In this document: positions 8,155-17,232 of the stretch, piece after piece | Numbering within the stretch: the stretch's first letter is position 1 | Layout of the letters: each line of letters opens with the position of its first letter | From: Bog-473 sp963787485 | GTDB taxonomy: Bacteria > Actinomycetota > Acidimicrobiia > Acidimicrobiales > RAAP-2 | NCBI GenBank assembly: GCA_963787485.1 | Contig: CAWBDF010000002.1 | Coordinates: 62,001 to 126,000, forward strand | Direction of reading: 5' to 3' | DNA length: 64,000 nt | Made by a program: the position numbers and the translations under genes | The notes under the pieces: model-generated | The model's input: the letters and a program-made list of their open reading frames with translations, nothing else | Database searches by the model: none | What the model was told of the DNA's origin: nothing

Positions 8155-9564
8155 TCAATACGAACGACCGACGACGGCCACGAGATCCTCGTCGCGGTCA
8201 CGCTCGGCGAGGCTTCCGTCGCCCCGTTGCAGGCACCGCACGCTGAGTGCGTGCTCGGCCAGGCGGTCCTCGCCGTCGGACCCCAAGGCGTGGAGGGGGA
8301 TCCGGGCGAAGCCCACCGATCCCGCCTCGACCGCCTCGTGCAGCGACGCCACGTCGGCCGTCCGGGCGTCACGGGCCGCCCTTGCCTCGGCCAGCAGCTC
8401 GCCGCCGGCCCGCGCCAGCACCGACTTCACGGTGGCCCCGGCCTGTGAGACGTCCACCACTGTCTTGTCCCGGGTGTGCCGGGCGACCAAGGTGAGCTTG
8501 CCGTCGGCCAAGTCGCGAGGCCCGATCTCCACCCTGACCGGCACCCCCTTGAGCTCCCAGTCGACACTGCGGCGCCCGAAGCTGGTGTCGGTGCGGTCGT
8601 CGAGTCGCACCCGGTGCCCGGCCGCTCGGAGCTCGTCGACCAGCGCCCGGGCCACGCCGACCACCTCAGGCGAGTCCTTGACCACCAGCACGACCACCTG
8701 CACCGGCGCCAGCGCAGGTGGGAGACGCAGGCCGAAGTCGTCGCCGTGGCCCATGACCAATGCCCCGATCAGGCGCGTCGAGACCCCCCACGAGGTCTGC
8801 CAGACGTGCTCGAGCGTGCCCGACGCGTTGGTGAAGGTGATGTCGAAGGGACGGGAGAAATTCTGCCCGAGCTCATGGCTCGTGCCCATCTGCAGGGCCT
8901 TGCCGTCGCCCATCATCCCTTCGCACGTCCACGTGCGGTCGGCTCCGGCGAACCGTTCTCGCGCCGTCTTGTGACCGGTGAGCACGGGCAGGCACAACAC
9001 GTCGACCATGGTCGAGCGGTAGACGTCCTGCAGGATGCGCAGCGCGTAGACGCGGGCGTCCTCCTCGGTGGCGTGCGCCGTGTGGCCCTCCTGCCAGAGG
9101 AACTCGCTCGTGCGCAGGAACAGGCGCGGCCGCAGCTCCCAGCGGACCACGTTGGCCCACTGGTTGATCAGCAGGGGCAGGTCGCGGTGGCTCTGGATCC
9201 ACTTTGAGAAGAACGAGTTGACGACCGTCTCGCTCGTCGGGCGGACGACGATCGGCTCTTCGAGCTCCCTGCCGCCGGCATGCGTGACGACGGCCAGCTC
9301 GGGCGCGAACCCCTCCACGTGCTCGGCCTCGAGCTTGAGAAACGCCTCGGGGATGAACAGTGGGAAGTAGGCGTTCTCCGCCCCGGTCTCCTTGATGCGA
9401 CGGTCCAGTTCCGCCTGCATCAGCTCCCACATCCCGTAGCCCCAGGGCCGGATGACCATGGTGCCGCGCACCGGGCCGTTGTCGGCCATCTCGGCGCGGG
9501 CGACCACCTCTTGGTACCAGCGCGGGAAGTCCTCCTCACGGGTGACGATCGCGCCCTTGGTCAC
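8155..9564 (-). CDS. proS: prolyl-tRNA synthetase, archaeal/eukaryote-like type
   Basis: This class II synthetase charges tRNA-Pro. At 469 residues it lacks the large YbaK-like editing insertion of the common bacterial form. It has the features of the short 'prokaryote/eukaryote-like' type: a REEDFPRWYQEVV start, RPTSE motif, motif 2 FLRTSEFLWQEGHTAHAT, motif 3 GHGDDFGLRLP, an anticodon-binding domain and a final tyrosine (GRSY). It sits between ispG and rimP. The next leftward unit begins after a 198-bp gap with its own promoter-like site. Confidence 0.95.
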   Translation of the reverse strand: MTKGAIVTREEDFPRWYQEVVARAEMADNGPVRGTMVIRPWGYGMWELMQAELDRRIKETGAENAYFPLFIPEAFLKLEAEHVEGFAPELAVVTHAGGRELEEPIVVRPTSETVVNSFFSKWIQSHRDLPLLINQWANVVRWELRPRLFLRTSEFLWQEGHTAHATEEDARVYALRILQDVYRSTMVDVLCLPVLTGHKTARERFAGADRTWTCEGMMGDGKALQMGTSHELGQNFSRPFDITFTNASGTLEHVWQTSWGVSTRLIGALVMGHGDDFGLRLPPALAPVQVVVLVVKDSPEVVGVARALVDELRAAGHRVRLDDRTDTSFGRRSVDWELKGVPVRVEIGPRDLADGKLTLVARHTRDKTVVDVSQAGATVKSVLARAGGELLAEARAARDARTADVASLHEAVEAGSVGFARIPLHALGSDGEDRLAEHALSVRCLQRGDGSLAERDRDEDLVAVVGRSY

Positions 9565-9599
9565 CCGAGCAGGGTACTTGGTGCTGGTCGCGTTGGACC

Positions 9600-10889
9600 T
9601 CAGTCCTGGTGCCCGTCCTCGGGTTGCGCGCCGCTATCGACCACGTCGACCACGTCGACCGCGTCGTCACCGCGCCGTCGGATGAGCTCGATTTTGTCCC
9701 GAGTGTGATTGGGGTCGGCGCCCGTCGAGTCGAGCAGCGCGCGCCGGTCGGCCTCGGCCTCGGCCTCGGCGCTCGAGTCGGCGGCGGCGATCCGCGCCTC
9801 GACCCCTTCGGCCGCCAGACGCTCCGCCTCGTCCACCAATGCCCGCACCATGTCCGCCTCGGGGACGACGCGGATGATCTTGCCGCGGATGAAGAGGTGG
9901 CCCTTCTGCTTCCCGGCCGCGATGCCCAGGTCGGCCTCGCGCGCCTCGCCCGGGCCGTTGACGACGCACCCCATCACGGCCACCTGGATGGGCAGGTTCA
10001 GCTTCTCGAGCGCCTCTTGAGCCTCCTTGGCCACCGCGATGACGTCGACCTGGGCCCGGCCGCAGGACGGGCAGGCGATGAGGTCGAGGCCCTTGCGCTC
10101 GCGCAGTCCCAGCGACTCGAGGAGCTGGCGCCCGGCGCGCGCCTCCTCCACCGGGTCGGCGGTCAGCGAGAAGCGGATCGTGTCGCCGATGCCCTCCGCC
10201 AGGAGCGTGGCGATGCCGGCGGTGCCCTTGACCAGCCCGGCCGGCGGCGGGCCCGCTTCGGTGACGCCGAGGTGCAGCGGGTGGTCGAAGGTCTCCGAGG
10301 CGAGCCGGTAGGCGGCGATCATCAGGGCGACCGAGGAGGCCTTCACCGAGATCTTGACGTCGGTGAAGTCGACGTCCTCGAACAAGGCGAGTTCGTGGCG
10401 GGCGGACTCGACCAGGGCCTCGGGGGTGGCCCCGCCGTACTTCTTGTAGAGGTCGGGGTGCAGCGACCCGGCGTTGACCCCGATGCGGATGGGCACGCCG
10501 CGGTCGCGCGCCTCGGCGGCCACCTGCTTGATCTCGGCCTCCTTGCGCAGGTTGCCCGGGTTCAGGCGCAGCCCCTGGACTCCGGCCTCCAGCGCGGCGA
10601 GTGCCATCTCGTGGTGGAAGTGGATGTCGGCCACGACCGGCACCGGCGAGCGCGGCACAATGTGGGCCAGGCCCTCGGCGGCCGCCTCCTCGTTGCACGT
10701 GCAGCGCACGATGTCCGCGCCGGCCGCGGCCAGCGCGTAGATCTGGGCCAGCGTGCCGTCGACGTCCGCCGTCTTCGTCGTCGTCATCGACTGCACCGTG
10801 ACCGGCGCACCATCACCGATGGGCACGCCGCCCAGGGTGATGCGGCGCGTCGGCCGGCGGGGCGGCAGGAGTGAGGGGGAGAGCTCCAC
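9600..10889 (-). CDS. ispG: 4-hydroxy-3-methylbut-2-en-1-yl diphosphate synthase (IspG/GcpE)
   Basis: IspG reduces MEcPP to HMBPP in the non-mevalonate isoprenoid pathway using a [4Fe-4S] cluster. The cluster ligands are visible in CPSCGR and MGCVVNGPGEA. The barrel motifs PVTVQSMTTTKTADVDGTLAQI and LRLNPGNLR are clear. The GTG at 10889 is chosen because it lies 5 bp after the rseP stop and no closer start gives a full N-terminus. A C-terminal tail of roughly 55 residues, Ala/Glu-rich and ending in a DVVDVVDSG repeat, extends past the usual end. It works in the same pathway as dxr two genes upstream. Confidence 0.94.
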   Translation of the reverse strand: MELSPSLLPPRRPTRRITLGGVPIGDGAPVTVQSMTTTKTADVDGTLAQIYALAAAGADIVRCTCNEEAAAEGLAHIVPRSPVPVVADIHFHHEMALAALEAGVQGLRLNPGNLRKEAEIKQVAAEARDRGVPIRIGVNAGSLHPDLYKKYGGATPEALVESARHELALFEDVDFTDVKISVKASSVALMIAAYRLASETFDHPLHLGVTEAGPPPAGLVKGTAGIATLLAEGIGDTIRFSLTADPVEEARAGRQLLESLGLRERKGLDLIACPSCGRAQVDVIAVAKEAQEALEKLNLPIQVAVMGCVVNGPGEAREADLGIAAGKQKGHLFIRGKIIRVVPEADMVRALVDEAERLAAEGVEARIAAADSSAEAEAEADRRALLDSTGADPNHTRDKIELIRRRGDDAVDVVDVVDSGAQPEDGHQD

Positions 10890-10894
10890 GGCCG

Positions 10895-12196
10895 TCAGTG
10901 CGGTATCTGGAGCGGATGGGTGATGTCGAGATAGATGCCGGCGAAGACGAAGACGAGGAGGAGCGCGATGAAGACCGCCGCCACCGGGAACAGCTTGGTG
11001 ATGTCGGCCCGGTAATACGGCTGGCCCCGTTTTGTGCGGACCCATTCGTAGGCCGCCACGGCCACGTGCCCACCGTCGAGGGGGATCATCGGCAACATGT
11101 TCAGGATCCCGAACACGATGTTGACGGCGATCAGGAGAAGCAGGACGGTGGCCAGCCCGGCCTGTTCCGATTGCGCACCGAGGTTGGCGATGCCGACGAT
11201 GGAGACGGGGCGGGGCGCGGAGCCGGGATTGCTGACCGCGGACTGGGCTGCCCTGGAGTTCGTCACCTGGTGGTAGATCGACTCCAATCCGCTCCACGAG
11301 AACGTCTGGCCCAGTCCGGTGATCTCCTCGTGCGTCACCGTCCACATGGTGGACAGGGCGGCGCCCGGGGCGGCCAACGCACCGACCTGACTGGTCGCGG
11401 TCCCGATGTCGACGCCCAGGTAGCCGCGGTTTGCCAGCTTCTCGCCGTCCACCTTGATGCCCTTGCCATTCTCGGGCGTGGCCTCAAGGTGGATGAGTTT
11501 CCCGTCGCGCTCCACCCCGATGGCGAGGGGCGTCCCGACGGAGCGCTTGATGATGTCGGTCATGGAGTCCGGGCCGGCGAAGCTCTTGCCGTCGATGGAG
11601 ACGATGGTGTCCCCGACCCGCAGGCCGGCGATGGCGGCGGGCGTCGCCCGTCCCGGCCAGTGCTCCAACGAGGCCACGGTGTAGTTGTTCGTTGCCCGCC
11701 CGAAGGTGAAGACCAGGACGAGCGCCAGGACGAAGGCGATGAGGAAATGCATGGCCGAGCCGGCGGAGGCCACGATGATCCGCTGGTGGAACGGCTGCTG
11801 GCGGTAAGCCCGGGCCTCGTCCTCTTCCGGCACTTCCTCGGTGGACGTGAACCCGGTGATTCGGACGTACCCGCCGGCGGGAATGGCCTTCACGCCGTAT
11901 TCGGTCTCGCCCCGCCGGACCGACCACAGCCGCGGGCCGAACCCGACGAAGTATTCGGTCACCTTCATGCCCGCTCGCTTGGCCGTCACGAAGTGGCCGA
12001 ACTCGTGCAGCATGACGATCGCAAAGAGGATGACGATGAAGAGCAGCAGGTAGCCCCAGCCGAGGGCGATGAAGACGGCGGTGATCAGGACCAGCGCCAC
12101 CAGGAGCTGGAGCACCCGCGCGGGATTGCTGTCGGGCGCCGGGTCCGGCTCGAGGGGCGGTTCCGCCGCCGGCGCCTCCTTCTCGGTGAGCGTCAT
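10895..12196 (-). CDS. rseP: RIP metalloprotease RseP (site-2 protease family)
   Basis: An intramembrane zinc protease that cleaves membrane-bound regulators such as anti-sigma factors. The HExxH zinc motif is in IVMLHEFGHF after the first membrane segments. A PDZ-like domain follows (GLRVGDTIVSIDGK), and the second active-site motif NMLPMIPLDGGH lies near the C-terminus. About four membrane segments are visible, with a final LFPVAAVFIALLLVFVFAGIYL helix. Start ATG at 12196 lies 13 bp after the dxr stop. The dxr-rseP-ispG order is conserved in actinobacteria. Confidence 0.94.
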   Translation of the reverse strand: MTLTEKEAPAAEPPLEPDPAPDSNPARVLQLLVALVLITAVFIALGWGYLLLFIVILFAIVMLHEFGHFVTAKRAGMKVTEYFVGFGPRLWSVRRGETEYGVKAIPAGGYVRITGFTSTEEVPEEDEARAYRQQPFHQRIIVASAGSAMHFLIAFVLALVLVFTFGRATNNYTVASLEHWPGRATPAAIAGLRVGDTIVSIDGKSFAGPDSMTDIIKRSVGTPLAIGVERDGKLIHLEATPENGKGIKVDGEKLANRGYLGVDIGTATSQVGALAAPGAALSTMWTVTHEEITGLGQTFSWSGLESIYHQVTNSRAAQSAVSNPGSAPRPVSIVGIANLGAQSEQAGLATVLLLLIAVNIVFGILNMLPMIPLDGGHVAVAAYEWVRTKRGQPYYRADITKLFPVAAVFIALLLVFVFAGIYLDITHPLQIPH

Positions 12197-12209
12197 CGCA
12201 GCCTCAACG

Positions 12210-13379
12210 CTACCGGCCACCACCCAGGGCGAGGCGTCGGTCCAGCGCCAGGCGGGCCCGGGCCCGGGCCTCGGCATCGGCGGCCAGCACGTCGTCGATC
12301 CCTTCCACGGGTTGGTCCGACCAGGCGTCGAGCGTCTCGGCGACCACGTCGGCGATGCCGTTCCAGGGCAGCCCGTGGCCCAAGAACGCTGCGACGGCGA
12401 CTTCGTTGGCCGCACTGAGCCACGCCGGCGCCGACCCGCCCAGGCGCCCGGCCTCGTAGGCCAGGTCGAGGCACGGGAAGACGGACCTGTCGGGAGGCTC
12501 GAAGGTCAGCGACTGCGGCTGGGACCAGTCGAGGGCGCCGAAGGGCGTCGCGGCGCGGTCGGGCCACCCGAGGGCGTACCCGATCGGGAGGCGCATGTCG
12601 GGGTCCGACAGCTGGGCCAGCACCGAGCCGTCGCGCAGCTCCACCATGGAGTGCACGACGGACTGGGGATGCACCACCACGTCAATGCGGTCGTAGTCGA
12701 CGCCGAAGAGCTCGTGGGCCTCTATCACCTCGAGACCCTTGTTCATGAGGGTGGAGGAGTCGATCGTGATCTTGGGGCCCATCGACCAGGTGGGGTGCGC
12801 CAGCGCGTCCTCGACCGTCACCGCATGCAGGCGGTCAGCGGACCAGCCCCGGAAGGGGCCTCCGGAGGCGGTCAGCAGCAGCCGGGCCACGTCGGTCGCC
12901 GCCCGCACCGAGGCCAGGCACTGGTGCAGCGCGCAGTGTTCGGAGTCGACGGGAACGATCTCGGCACCCGGTGTGCGACGGGCCTTTTGGACCACGGGCG
13001 CGCCGGCGATGAGCGATTCCTTGTTGGCCAGCGCGAGCCGGCGGCCACCGTCCAGGGCAGCCATGGTGACGGGCAGCCCGGCGAAGCCGACTACGGCGTT
13101 CAGCACGACCTCGGCGCCACGGGCCGCCTCGGCCATGCCCTCCACCCCCACCAGGACCTGGGTCCCGGGCACCACGGCGTCCCGGACCTCGCGGTAGCGA
13201 GCAGGATCGCCGATCACGACCATGTCGGGTCGGAACTCCGCCGCTTGGGCCGCTAACAGATCGGCCGAGCGCTGGGCCGCCAGGGCGTGGACGCGAAAGC
13301 GTCCAGGTTCGGCGCGGACGACGTCGAGGGCCTGGGTGCCGACGGAGCCAGTGGATCCCATCAGGCTGACGGTGCGCAT
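12210..13379 (-). CDS. dxr: 1-deoxy-D-xylulose 5-phosphate reductoisomerase
   Basis: Dxr makes MEP from DXP, the committed step of the non-mevalonate isoprenoid pathway. The NADPH-binding loop GSTGSVGTQALDV is at the N-terminus. ALANKESLIAGAP and the catalytic segment VPVDSEHCALHQCL follow, with TASGGPFRG and MGPKITIDSSTLMNKGLEVIEA further on. The length of 389 aa is normal. The ATG at 13379 begins 4 bp after the cdsA stop codon. Confidence 0.96.
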   Translation of the reverse strand: MRTVSLMGSTGSVGTQALDVVRAEPGRFRVHALAAQRSADLLAAQAAEFRPDMVVIGDPARYREVRDAVVPGTQVLVGVEGMAEAARGAEVVLNAVVGFAGLPVTMAALDGGRRLALANKESLIAGAPVVQKARRTPGAEIVPVDSEHCALHQCLASVRAATDVARLLLTASGGPFRGWSADRLHAVTVEDALAHPTWSMGPKITIDSSTLMNKGLEVIEAHELFGVDYDRIDVVVHPQSVVHSMVELRDGSVLAQLSDPDMRLPIGYALGWPDRAATPFGALDWSQPQSLTFEPPDRSVFPCLDLAYEAGRLGGSAPAWLSAANEVAVAAFLGHGLPWNGIADVVAETLDAWSDQPVEGIDDVLAADAEARARARLALDRRLALGGGR

Positions 13380-13383
13380 CAGC

Positions 13384-15129
13384 TCACCCCAGGTGCAGCG
13401 CTTTGACCACGAAGTACGTGGCGGGGATGACGAAGAGCAACCCATCCACCCGGTCGAGGATGCCACCGTGACCGGGCAAGACCCGGCCCATGTCCTTCAG
13501 GCCCAGGTTCCTCTTGATCATCGACTGGCTCAGGTCGCCCAGTGGGGCGACCACCGCCACGACGAGTCCGTAGAGCGCTGCCTTGCCGACCGTCCACGGG
13601 TGAATGAAGTGGACGACGACCACCGCCACGAGAACCGCCGCCACGGCACCCCCGACCAAACCCTCCCAGCTCTTGTTGGGGCTGATGGAGGGAGCGAGCT
13701 GATGGCGCCCCATGGCCGAGCCGACCAGCAGCGAGGCCACGTCGTCGGCCACGGTCACGATGACCGCCGCCAGTAAGAAGGCGATGCCGTGCCGCTCGGG
13801 GAACAGGTTCGGATTCAGCAACAACGCGGCGAACGAGCCGAACACGCCCACCCACACGAAGACGAACACGGTCGCGGTGATGCCCGAGACAGGCTCCGCC
13901 GATGGCTCCACCCGCGCCAAGTACCACACGAACGAGCCGGCGACGAGCAGCACCAGCACCAGAGGCAGTGCGGCCACGCCCTTGTTGTAGGTCTCCACCA
14001 GGAGGGACAACACCGCCACCAGGCCGAGCAGCGTGGCCGGATGGTGGTGTGCCCGCCGGAAGGCGGCATAAGCCTCGGCGGTGGCCAGGAGCACGACGAC
14101 ACTGACGATCACCATGCTGGCCACGGTGCCGGCGGCAAAGCAGGCCAGCACCACGATGCCGAGTAAGACACCCGTGCCCACGGCCACGCGCATGTCGCGC
14201 CCACCGGTCCCGGCGCTCCGAGGCGCTCCGGCGCGTCCGGCCACCACCCGGGTTCCGGCACGCGTCGAACCACCCCGTGGCGTGGCGCCGTTTCGACCGC
14301 GCGTCGCGCGTTGGCGCGGCCCGGGTGGCTGTGGGTGGCTGACGCGTGACGGCACAGGGGTCGACGCCTCGACCGGCGCCTCGGTCACCAAGCGGGGTGT
14401 GGCCCCCACCGGCTCGGGCTCTTGGAGGGAACCGGGCTCGGGTTGGACCGGTTGGACCGGTTGGACCGGGGGGCTGGCCGACGGGGAGGAGATCCGTTCG
14501 ACCTCGGCGCCCGGACCGAGGTCCGGGTGGGGTCCGAGGGCGGGCTCGGGCTCGATCACGAGGGTGTCGTCCGACTCGAAGTGCCAGGGCTGACGCTCCA
14601 CGTCGATCTCGTCGCGCTCTTCGGCCAGGGCACCGACGAGGGGACGGTCGTCCGAGAGCATGGAGGGTTCGAAGAGCTCCTCCTGAGCCTCCCAATCGAT
14701 TGACTCCTCACGCCAACTCGGGGGGGCCACGCCCGGCTCCTCGCCGCCGCTGCGGTCCAGCACCGCCGGCACTTGACCTGTCGGCGCGTCGTTCCAGTGC
14801 TGGAGGTCGGGGTGCTCGTCGGCCACCGGTCCGGTCACCTCGCGCACGGTGTCCCCGGCGGGTTCGGCGCCGATGATGCGGACGCGACCGGAGTGATAGG
14901 ACGGCGGGTCCTCGTCGAGGCTCTCGTTCACGCCGAGTCCGCCCACACGGGCATCGTCGTCTTGTGGACCATCACCGACCGCGTTCTCGTCGAGACCGTT
15001 GTTGTCGAAGGGGACCCTGTGGTCGACGACATCGTGGTCGATGACGTCGTGGTCGATGACGTCGTGGTCGATGACATCGTGGTCGATGTCGTCGTGGTCG
15101 ATGTCGTCGTGGTCGATGTCGTCTGACAT
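13384..15129 (-). CDS. cdsA: phosphatidate cytidylyltransferase with a long N-terminal extension
   Basis: CdsA makes CDP-diacylglycerol for phospholipid synthesis in the membrane. The catalytic part is the last 270 residues, with about eight membrane segments and the full CdsA signature (SMIKRNLGLKDMG, then PGHGGILDRVDG). The first 310 residues are unusual. They open with seven pentapeptide-like DDIDH/DVIDH repeats, followed by an acidic, Pro-rich, low-complexity stretch with a VQP repeat. The extension is probably cytoplasmic and disordered. It is a single open frame with a GT-free ATG start, so it is likely translated, but a later start near 14194 would also give a complete enzyme. Confidence 0.9.
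   Translation of the reverse strand: MSDDIDHDDIDHDDIDHDVIDHDVIDHDVIDHDVVDHRVPFDNNGLDENAVGDGPQDDDARVGGLGVNESLDEDPPSYHSGRVRIIGAEPAGDTVREVTGPVADEHPDLQHWNDAPTGQVPAVLDRSGGEEPGVAPPSWREESIDWEAQEELFEPSMLSDDRPLVGALAEERDEIDVERQPWHFESDDTLVIEPEPALGPHPDLGPGAEVERISSPSASPPVQPVQPVQPEPGSLQEPEPVGATPRLVTEAPVEASTPVPSRVSHPQPPGPRQRATRGRNGATPRGGSTRAGTRVVAGRAGAPRSAGTGGRDMRVAVGTGVLLGIVVLACFAAGTVASMVIVSVVVLLATAEAYAAFRRAHHHPATLLGLVAVLSLLVETYNKGVAALPLVLVLLVAGSFVWYLARVEPSAEPVSGITATVFVFVWVGVFGSFAALLLNPNLFPERHGIAFLLAAVIVTVADDVASLLVGSAMGRHQLAPSISPNKSWEGLVGGAVAAVLVAVVVVHFIHPWTVGKAALYGLVVAVVAPLGDLSQSMIKRNLGLKDMGRVLPGHGGILDRVDGLLFVIPATYFVVKALHLG
15016..15126. repeat. 15-bp tandem repeat, 7 copies, in the cdsA 5' end
   Basis: On the plus strand the block GTGGTCGA recurs at 15019, 15034, 15049, 15064, 15079, 15094 and 15109, exactly 15 bp apart. 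The remaining 7 bases vary only between forms of TGACGTC, TGACATC and TGTCGTC. On the coding strand it gives the Asp/Ile-or-Val/Asp/His repeat at the N-terminus of CdsA. The multiple-of-3 unit keeps the frame, so copy number could vary without breaking the gene. Confidence 0.9.
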
Positions 15130-15136
15130 TGTGTCC

Positions 15137-15706
15137 TCAGACCTGGAGCAACTCGTGCTCTTTGGCCGTCAGGAGCTGATCGATCAGAGCAACCTGCTCG
15201 TGAGTGATCTTCTCGAGGTCTTTCTCCACCCGGTCGAGCTCGTCGGTGGAGAGCTCACCGTCCTTCTGCAGCGCATCGAGCTCATGGCGCGCCGCACGGC
15301 GCAGGTTGCGCACGGCCACCCTCCCCTCCTCAGCCTTGTGCCGGACGACCTTGACCAATTCCTTACGGCGCTCCTCGGTGAGCTGTGGGAAGGCCAGCCG
15401 AATCACTGAACCGTCGTTGCCCGGGTTGATACCCAGGTCCGAGGCGGCGATGGCCTTCTCGATCGCGCCGAGCGACCCTTTGTCGTACGGCGAGACCACC
15501 AGGAGCATGGCATCGGGCACGCTGAACCCGGCCAGCTGGCGCAGGGGCGTCGGAGTGCCGTAGTAATCGACCGACAGCGACTCCACAAGGGCCGACGAGG
15601 CCCGTCCCGTCCGCACGTTGCCCATCTCGTGACGCACGTGGTCGATGGCTTTACCCATCTTCTCCCTGGCGTCGTCCTTTACCAAGGCGGCGAGGTCTTC
15701 CTCCAT
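15137..15706 (-). CDS. frr: ribosome recycling factor
   Basis: RRF with EF-G splits the post-termination ribosome. The 189-residue protein has the family segments HVRHEMGNVRTGRASSALVE, YYGTPTPLRQLA, GINPGNDGSVIRLAFPQLTEERRKELVK and a helical C-terminus. Its ATG at 15706 shares a base with the pyrH stop (TGATG), so it is probably translated by coupling. The undecaprenyl diphosphate synthase gene often found between frr and cdsA is missing here. Confidence 0.96.
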   Translation of the reverse strand: MEEDLAALVKDDAREKMGKAIDHVRHEMGNVRTGRASSALVESLSVDYYGTPTPLRQLAGFSVPDAMLLVVSPYDKGSLGAIEKAIAASDLGINPGNDGSVIRLAFPQLTEERRKELVKVVRHKAEEGRVAVRNLRRAARHELDALQKDGELSTDELDRVEKDLEKITHEQVALIDQLLTAKEHELLQV

Positions 15707-16425
15707 CAACGGACCAGCGTACCGATCTGCTCGCCCCCGAGCGCACGACCGATGTTGCCCGGGATCATCAGGTCGAACACCCGGATGGGCAGATCGTTGT
15801 CCTTGCAGAAGGTGATCGCCGTGAGGTCCATGACGCGGAGGTCCCGGTTGATCACGTCCATGAAGGAGATCTCGTCGTAGCGGGTCGCCGTGGGATCGAG
15901 CTTGGGATCGGCGCTGTAGACACCGTCCACCCCCGAGTGCGTGCCCTTGCACAGCAGCTCGGCGCCGATCTCGGCGGCGCGCAGCGCAGCCGGAGTGTCC
16001 GTGGTGAAGAACGGGTTGCCCATGCCGGCGGCGAAGATGACGATGCGACCCTTCTCGAGGTGCCGAATGGCCCGCCGACGGATGTAGGGCTCGGCCACCT
16101 CGGCCATCGACAGGGCGCTCAGCACCCTGGTGGGTTGGCCCTGCTGCTCGAGCGCGTCCTGGAGAGCCAACGCGTTGATGACCGTGCCGAGCATGCCCAT
16201 GGTGTCCGAGGTGGCGCGGTCCATCCCGCCGCTCTCACCGGTGGTGCCGCGCCAGATGTTCCCACCGCCGACGACGACGGCGAGCTCCAACCCTCCCCCC
16301 TCCACGGCGCGGGCCATCTCCTTGGCCATGCGCTCCACGGTGGCGGCGTCAATGGTTTCATCCGATGCCGCGGAGGCGAGGGCCTCCCCCGACATCTTCA
16401 AGACGATGCGTCGCGGCTCTCCCAC
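15706..16425 (-). CDS. pyrH: UMP kinase
   Basis: PyrH phosphorylates UMP to UDP as a hexameric amino-acid-kinase-family enzyme. Residues 1-239 show the start RIVLKMSGEAL, the VVVGGGNIWRG loop, MGMLGTVINALAL, ATR-like phosphate-binding segments and the conserved GTHSGVDGVYSADP. Length is typical. It lies 10 bp after tsf and overlaps frr by one base, the conserved tsf-pyrH-frr order. Confidence 0.97.
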   Translation of the reverse strand: MGEPRRIVLKMSGEALASAASDETIDAATVERMAKEMARAVEGGGLELAVVVGGGNIWRGTTGESGGMDRATSDTMGMLGTVINALALQDALEQQGQPTRVLSALSMAEVAEPYIRRRAIRHLEKGRIVIFAAGMGNPFFTTDTPAALRAAEIGAELLCKGTHSGVDGVYSADPKLDPTATRYDEISFMDVINRDLRVMDLTAITFCKDNDLPIRVFDLMIPGNIGRALGGEQIGTLVR

Positions 16426-16435
16426 GATCCGCCGC

Positions 16436-17230
16436 TCAGCCGCCGACGACGACCTGTGCGAACGCCACGATGCGCGCCGACCCGAGCATGCCGGCGATCG
16501 TCTGCTTCTCGTCGCGCACGAAGGCTTGGTCCAGCAGCACCCGCTCTTTGAACCACCCCGTCAGCCGGCCCTCGACGATCTTGGCCAGCGCGGCCTCCGG
16601 CTTGCCCTCGTTGCGCGAGATCGTCTCGAGCGTGGAGCGCTCGGCGTCCACGTCCGCCTCGGGCACCTCGTCACGGCTGAGGTAGGCCGGTTTGGCGAAG
16701 GCGATGTGGACGGCGATGTCGTGGGCCAGCTCTTCGGAGCCCCCGTCGAGCACCACCGCCACCGCATTGACCCCTCGACCGGCCTGCTGGTGCAGGTAGG
16801 TGTCGACGACCTGGCCCGGCTGGGCCTCCAGCCGCCGTACCTGTCCCACCGAGATGTTCTCCTTCAGCGTGGCCCGGAGCCGTTCCACGTCGCCGTCCAG
16901 CTCGCTGGTGGCGTCCTCACCCTTGGCGGCTACCAGGGCGGCCAGCTCGTTGGTCAGGGCGACGAACTCGTCCGCCTTGGCGACGAAGTCAGTCTCGCAG
17001 CGCAGCTGCGCGACGGCGGCGGCGTCCCCGGAGCGGGCCACGGCGACGGCGCCCTCGGCGGCCTCCCGGTCGCTCCGCTTGGCCGCACCGGCCTGGCCCT
17101 TCTCCCGCAGGATCTGGGCCGCCTTGTCGAGGTCGCCGCCGGACTCCTCCAACGCGCCTTTGCAGTCGAGCATGCCGGCGCCCGTCATCTGCCGGAGTGC
17201 GGCGACGTCCTTCGCCGAGTAATCGGGCAC
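16436..17230 (-). CDS. tsf: elongation factor Ts
   Basis: EF-Ts is the nucleotide exchange factor of EF-Tu. The N-terminal domain YSAKDVAALRQMTGAGMLDCKGAL and the EF-Tu-contacting TDFVAKADEFV motif are visible. The C-terminal portion is shorter than in E. coli, giving 264 residues. The GTG at 17230 starts 2 bp after the rpsB stop and is preceded by GAGGTGG. A longer frame upstream lies inside rpsB and is rejected. Confidence 0.96.
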   Translation of the reverse strand: MPDYSAKDVAALRQMTGAGMLDCKGALEESGGDLDKAAQILREKGQAGAAKRSDREAAEGAVAVARSGDAAAVAQLRCETDFVAKADEFVALTNELAALVAAKGEDATSELDGDVERLRATLKENISVGQVRRLEAQPGQVVDTYLHQQAGRGVNAVAVVLDGGSEELAHDIAVHIAFAKPAYLSRDEVPEADVDAERSTLETISRNEGKPEAALAKIVEGRLTGWFKERVLLDQAFVRDEKQTIAGMLGSARIVAFAQVVVGG

Positions 17231-17232
17231 GA

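Noticed and set aside
14440..14475. 9-bp repeat (TTGGACCGG) as a regulatory repeat
   Set aside because: It lies in the cdsA coding region and encodes a short VQP repeat in the low-complexity extension.
15016..15126. CRISPR or protein-binding array
   Set aside because: The 15-bp unit lies in frame inside cdsA and encodes a peptide repeat; it has no spacers.
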